From UBA1189 sp045126595 (GTDB lineage: Bacteria > Bacteroidota > Bacteroidia > Bacteroidales > Bacteroidaceae), in NCBI GenBank assembly GCA_045126595.1, contig JBGVOS010000067.1, forward strand, positions 1 through 13,798: DNA of 13,798 nucleotides, in the 5' to 3' direction. Under the pieces are notes generated by a model. That model was not told where the DNA came from and made no database searches. It saw only the letters and a program-made list of their open reading frames with translations. The position numbers were made by a program, and so were the translations under genes. Below, piece after piece: positions 11,395-13,798 of this stretch. The number at the start of each line of letters is the position of its first letter. Position 1 is the stretch's first letter.

Positions 11395-13798
11395 ATGAAG
11401 AAATTTGCCTTAACCATTGTGTGGCTGTTTGCCGGCACAGCAGTCCTATCGGCCCAGCCCACCCCATTCCAATCATTGCTCTCATACGTGCAGAATGCCT
11501 ATCAATTCAGCCAGATATGCCAACAGGAAAAAGTATACCTTCATTTTGACAACACAGCCTACTTCCAGGGTGATGTCATTTGGTTCTCGGCCTATGTGGT
11601 CAATGCCTCAACACATACACCGGCTCCAAGCAAGGTGTTGTATGTAGAGTTGCTCTCGCCCAATGGTGTAGTCCTGAAGCAATTGAAACTGAAAGTCGAG
11701 AACGGACAGGCCTGCGGCTCACTCCCATTGGTAGACGTGTCAACGGAAGAGGCCCGCGCCTTGCGTGGGGTAACCGCCCTGCCCAGCGGATTCTACGAGG
11801 TAAGAGCCTACACCCGTACCATGCTTAACTTTGATGATGCAAGCGTGTTCTCCCGTGTATTCCCCGTGTACGAAACACCCGAAAAGGAGGGCGACTACAG
11901 CAATCCCACGATGCAACGTTGGGACAACCCCTACGACATGCAACGCCCTAAAGCAGAAAAAAAGGGAAAATTCTCTGTAACCTTTTATCCCGAGGGAGGT
12001 AATATGGTAACAGGTGTTCCTGGCCGTATAGCCTTCAAAGCCATAGGAGCCAACGGACAAGGTGTAGCCGTAAACGGAGAACTGAGGGTTGAAGGAGAGG
12101 GAGCTCCCATCGCACTCACCACCCTACACGACGGTATGGGACAGTTCACCCTTACGCCTACAAAGAAACGTTATACGGCAGAGTTCATTCATGAAGGTAA
12201 GAAATACACCTTCAACCTCCCCGAGCCTGCCGACAAGGGCTACACGCTCACCACCGATAACCTGCGTCCCGGACAGATACGCGGACGACTCACCGGCTAT
12301 ACCGGCTGTCCCGACGAGCTATTGGGCATGACCCTCATCAGCCGCGGAGCCGTGAGCTACTTCGACACCCTATCAGTACGAGGAGGCACAGCTGCATTCG
12401 TCATTCCCAAGGAGAAGCTTTCCACAGGAGTTCATCAGTTGACTCTATTCAATGCCGAAGGAAAGATTTTTGCCCAACGCCACCTCTTCATCAACAACGG
12501 CATAGAGGCCGGAAACATAGCCATAAGCACATCGGACACTCAGTATGAGCCTTTTGCTCCGGTAAAGATGAACATACAGACCACCGCTCCCGACGGGACC
12601 CCGCTCCCAGCTACCATATCACTCGCCGTACGCGACCAGCAGAACCTCGGTACAGCATATGCCGACAACATCTACACCAATATGCTGCTATCCTCTGAAC
12701 TGAAAGGTTATATCCACAATCCCGAGTACTACTTCGAGAGCAACGACACCGAACACGCCAGAGCACTCGACCTGCTCATGATGACCCAAGGATGGACCCG
12801 TTACAACTGGTCGCAGATGGCACGCGTAGAACCCTTCTACATCAAACACTACGTAGAAGACGGTCTCGTCATCGACGGTTATGTATTGGGACGTATGCGT
12901 GACAAGCCCGTCGAAGGAGCCACAGTAAAGATGCGGCTCTACTCTCCTGACCGTTCACAAAAGCAAGAAACCACCGTCACTACCGACCAGAACGGCAGTT
13001 TCGGCTTTGCCGTGGAGGAGTTTTACGACAAGTGGGATATGTTCCTCTCTGTAACAAAAGATGAAAAGGAACTCGACTGCCGCATGCGCCTCGACCGAGC
13101 CTCGCGCCCCACTGTGCGTAGCTACACCTTGGCCGACACCCATCTTCCGTCCCATATTACAATGGATGATGAGCTGCAACTCGATACGCTAAACAAAGAC
13201 CCATTCCTACAAGCCAACCCCGACAGCATATTCCTGCTCGACAATGTAGACGTATATGGCCGCAAGAAATATGTAGACTACCTCACCTTCAAGGCATACA
13301 ATGCCGAGGAAGACACCGAGTTTCATCTTGACCAAGGGAAAAACACCTATATGGTGCGCGACTACCTGAAAGAGAAGGGATACTCCATCGACTTCACACG
13401 ATACGATGGCGTGATACCCGAAACACTCACCACACGTGACGAAGTGGTTGCATGGAGCATGGAACAATGCCCCATCAACAACCGCCGTGTACTTTGGTAT
13501 CTGCACGATGAAAACAGCCAGTGGCTGAAAGCAAGCTACACTCCTGGATTCGACATCGACATGCAGGATGTAAAATCTATCATCGTATACGACAATCCCT
13601 TTGAATACATGTCTTTACCTTTTATAAAAGATGTACTGACAGTCGAGATGGTACAAGAGCTAAATCAACCCAAGACACTCGAAGATATCGTTTTGGCACG
13701 CGGCCTCTACGTAATCGACATCGCCATGTATCCCAAGGGGCTGCGCCGTTCCCAAGTGAAAGGCCAGCGACAGACCACTTTCCGTGGCTACACCTCAG
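11395..13798 (+). CDS. Large secreted macroglobulin (MG2)-like protein, C-terminus cut by right edge
   Basis: The frame is open from the ATG at 11395 to the window end, giving 801 codons. Residues 1-20 are a signal peptide (MKKFALTIVWLFAGTAVLSA). QEKVYLHFDNTAYFQGDVIWFSAYV (44-68) is the macroglobulin MG2-like start seen in many Bacteroidetes surface proteins. VTFYPEGGNMVTGVPGRIAFKA (195-216) and LHDGMGQFTLTP follow in the same style. LLMMTQGWTRYNW (about 459-471) is a family hallmark. IDGYVLGRMRDKPVEGATV (about 492-510) begins a carboxypeptidase-regulatory-like beta-sandwich. The visible end (KGLRRSQVKGQRQTTFRGYT) is typical of the region just before the family C-terminus, so probably under 100 residues are missing. 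The role is unknown; relatives resemble TonB-receptor accessory or surface proteins. It is divergent from the M23 gene. Confidence 0.88.
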   Translation, partial: MKKFALTIVWLFAGTAVLSAQPTPFQSLLSYVQNAYQFSQICQQEKVYLHFDNTAYFQGDVIWFSAYVVNASTHTPAPSKVLYVELLSPNGVVLKQLKLKVENGQACGSLPLVDVSTEEARALRGVTALPSGFYEVRAYTRTMLNFDDASVFSRVFPVYETPEKEGDYSNPTMQRWDNPYDMQRPKAEKKGKFSVTFYPEGGNMVTGVPGRIAFKAIGANGQGVAVNGELRVEGEGAPIALTTLHDGMGQFTLTPTKKRYTAEFIHEGKKYTFNLPEPADKGYTLTTDNLRPGQIRGRLTGYTGCPDELLGMTLISRGAVSYFDTLSVRGGTAAFVIPKEKLSTGVHQLTLFNAEGKIFAQRHLFINNGIEAGNIAISTSDTQYEPFAPVKMNIQTTAPDGTPLPATISLAVRDQQNLGTAYADNIYTNMLLSSELKGYIHNPEYYFESNDTEHARALDLLMMTQGWTRYNWSQMARVEPFYIKHYVEDGLVIDGYVLGRMRDKPVEGATVKMRLYSPDRSQKQETTVTTDQNGSFGFAVEEFYDKWDMFLSVTKDEKELDCRMRLDRASRPTVRSYTLADTHLPSHITMDDELQLDTLNKDPFLQANPDSIFLLDNVDVYGRKKYVDYLTFKAYNAEEDTEFHLDQGKNTYMVRDYLKEKGYSIDFTRYDGVIPETLTTRDEVVAWSMEQCPINNRRVLWYLHDENSQWLKASYTPGFDIDMQDVKSIIVYDNPFEYMSLPFIKDVLTVEMVQELNQPKTLEDIVLARGLYVIDIAMYPKGLRRSQVKGQRQTTFRGYTS

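Overview
The window reads as a chromosomal segment of a Bacteroidales bacterium (Bacteroides/Prevotella type). Three things point there. Promoters repeatedly match the Bacteroidetes pattern TTTG-N19-21-TAnnTTTG instead of the sigma-70 form. Shine-Dalgarno sequences are mostly weak or absent. Several gene families are characteristic of the group: a GH43-type lipoprotein, a NigD-like lipoprotein, a large macroglobulin-like secreted protein and a PagL-type outer-membrane protein. No tRNA, rRNA, CRISPR array, insertion sequence or phage gene was seen. Gene density is high and no gene-free stretch exceeds 300 bases.

Layout. (1) 1-1596, minus strand: a GH43-like lipoprotein gene followed by a secreted protein cut by the left edge, probably a small carbohydrate-processing unit. 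(2) 1827-5175, plus strand: a run of five genes, namely a DMP19-like acidic protein, a NigD-like lipoprotein, a Yip1-type membrane protein, SmpB and a nucleoside-recognition (Gate) membrane protein. The middle three overlap by one base each. A bidirectional terminator at 5167-5200 closes this run and the converging gene. (3) 5219-8196, minus strand: a PagL-like outer-membrane protein and a GHL10-type glycosyl hydrolase with a fibronectin-like tail, each with its own promoter. (4) 8362-9792, plus strand: a CstA-family peptide/pyruvate transporter with a possible operator upstream. (5) 9820-9909: a tandem array of four 22-bp palindromic units that folds into two large stem-loops between convergent genes. 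(6) 9916-11249, minus strand: an M23 murein peptidase and a short MerR-type regulator as a two-gene operon. (7) 11395 to the right edge, plus strand: a large secreted macroglobulin-like protein, divergent from the M23 gene.

Many products act at the cell envelope: glycan hydrolysis (GH43, GHL10), murein cutting (M23), lipid A modification (PagL-like), lipoproteins and transporters. This is mostly core Bacteroidales content. I did not find a convincing new multi-gene system. The most unusual signals are the 22-bp iterated palindrome array at 9820-9907, promoters that sit almost on top of start codons (leaderless or near-leaderless mRNAs), the DMP19-like DNA-mimic candidate leading the smpB gene run, and a PagL-like protein about three times the usual length that has Asn where the catalytic Glu is expected.
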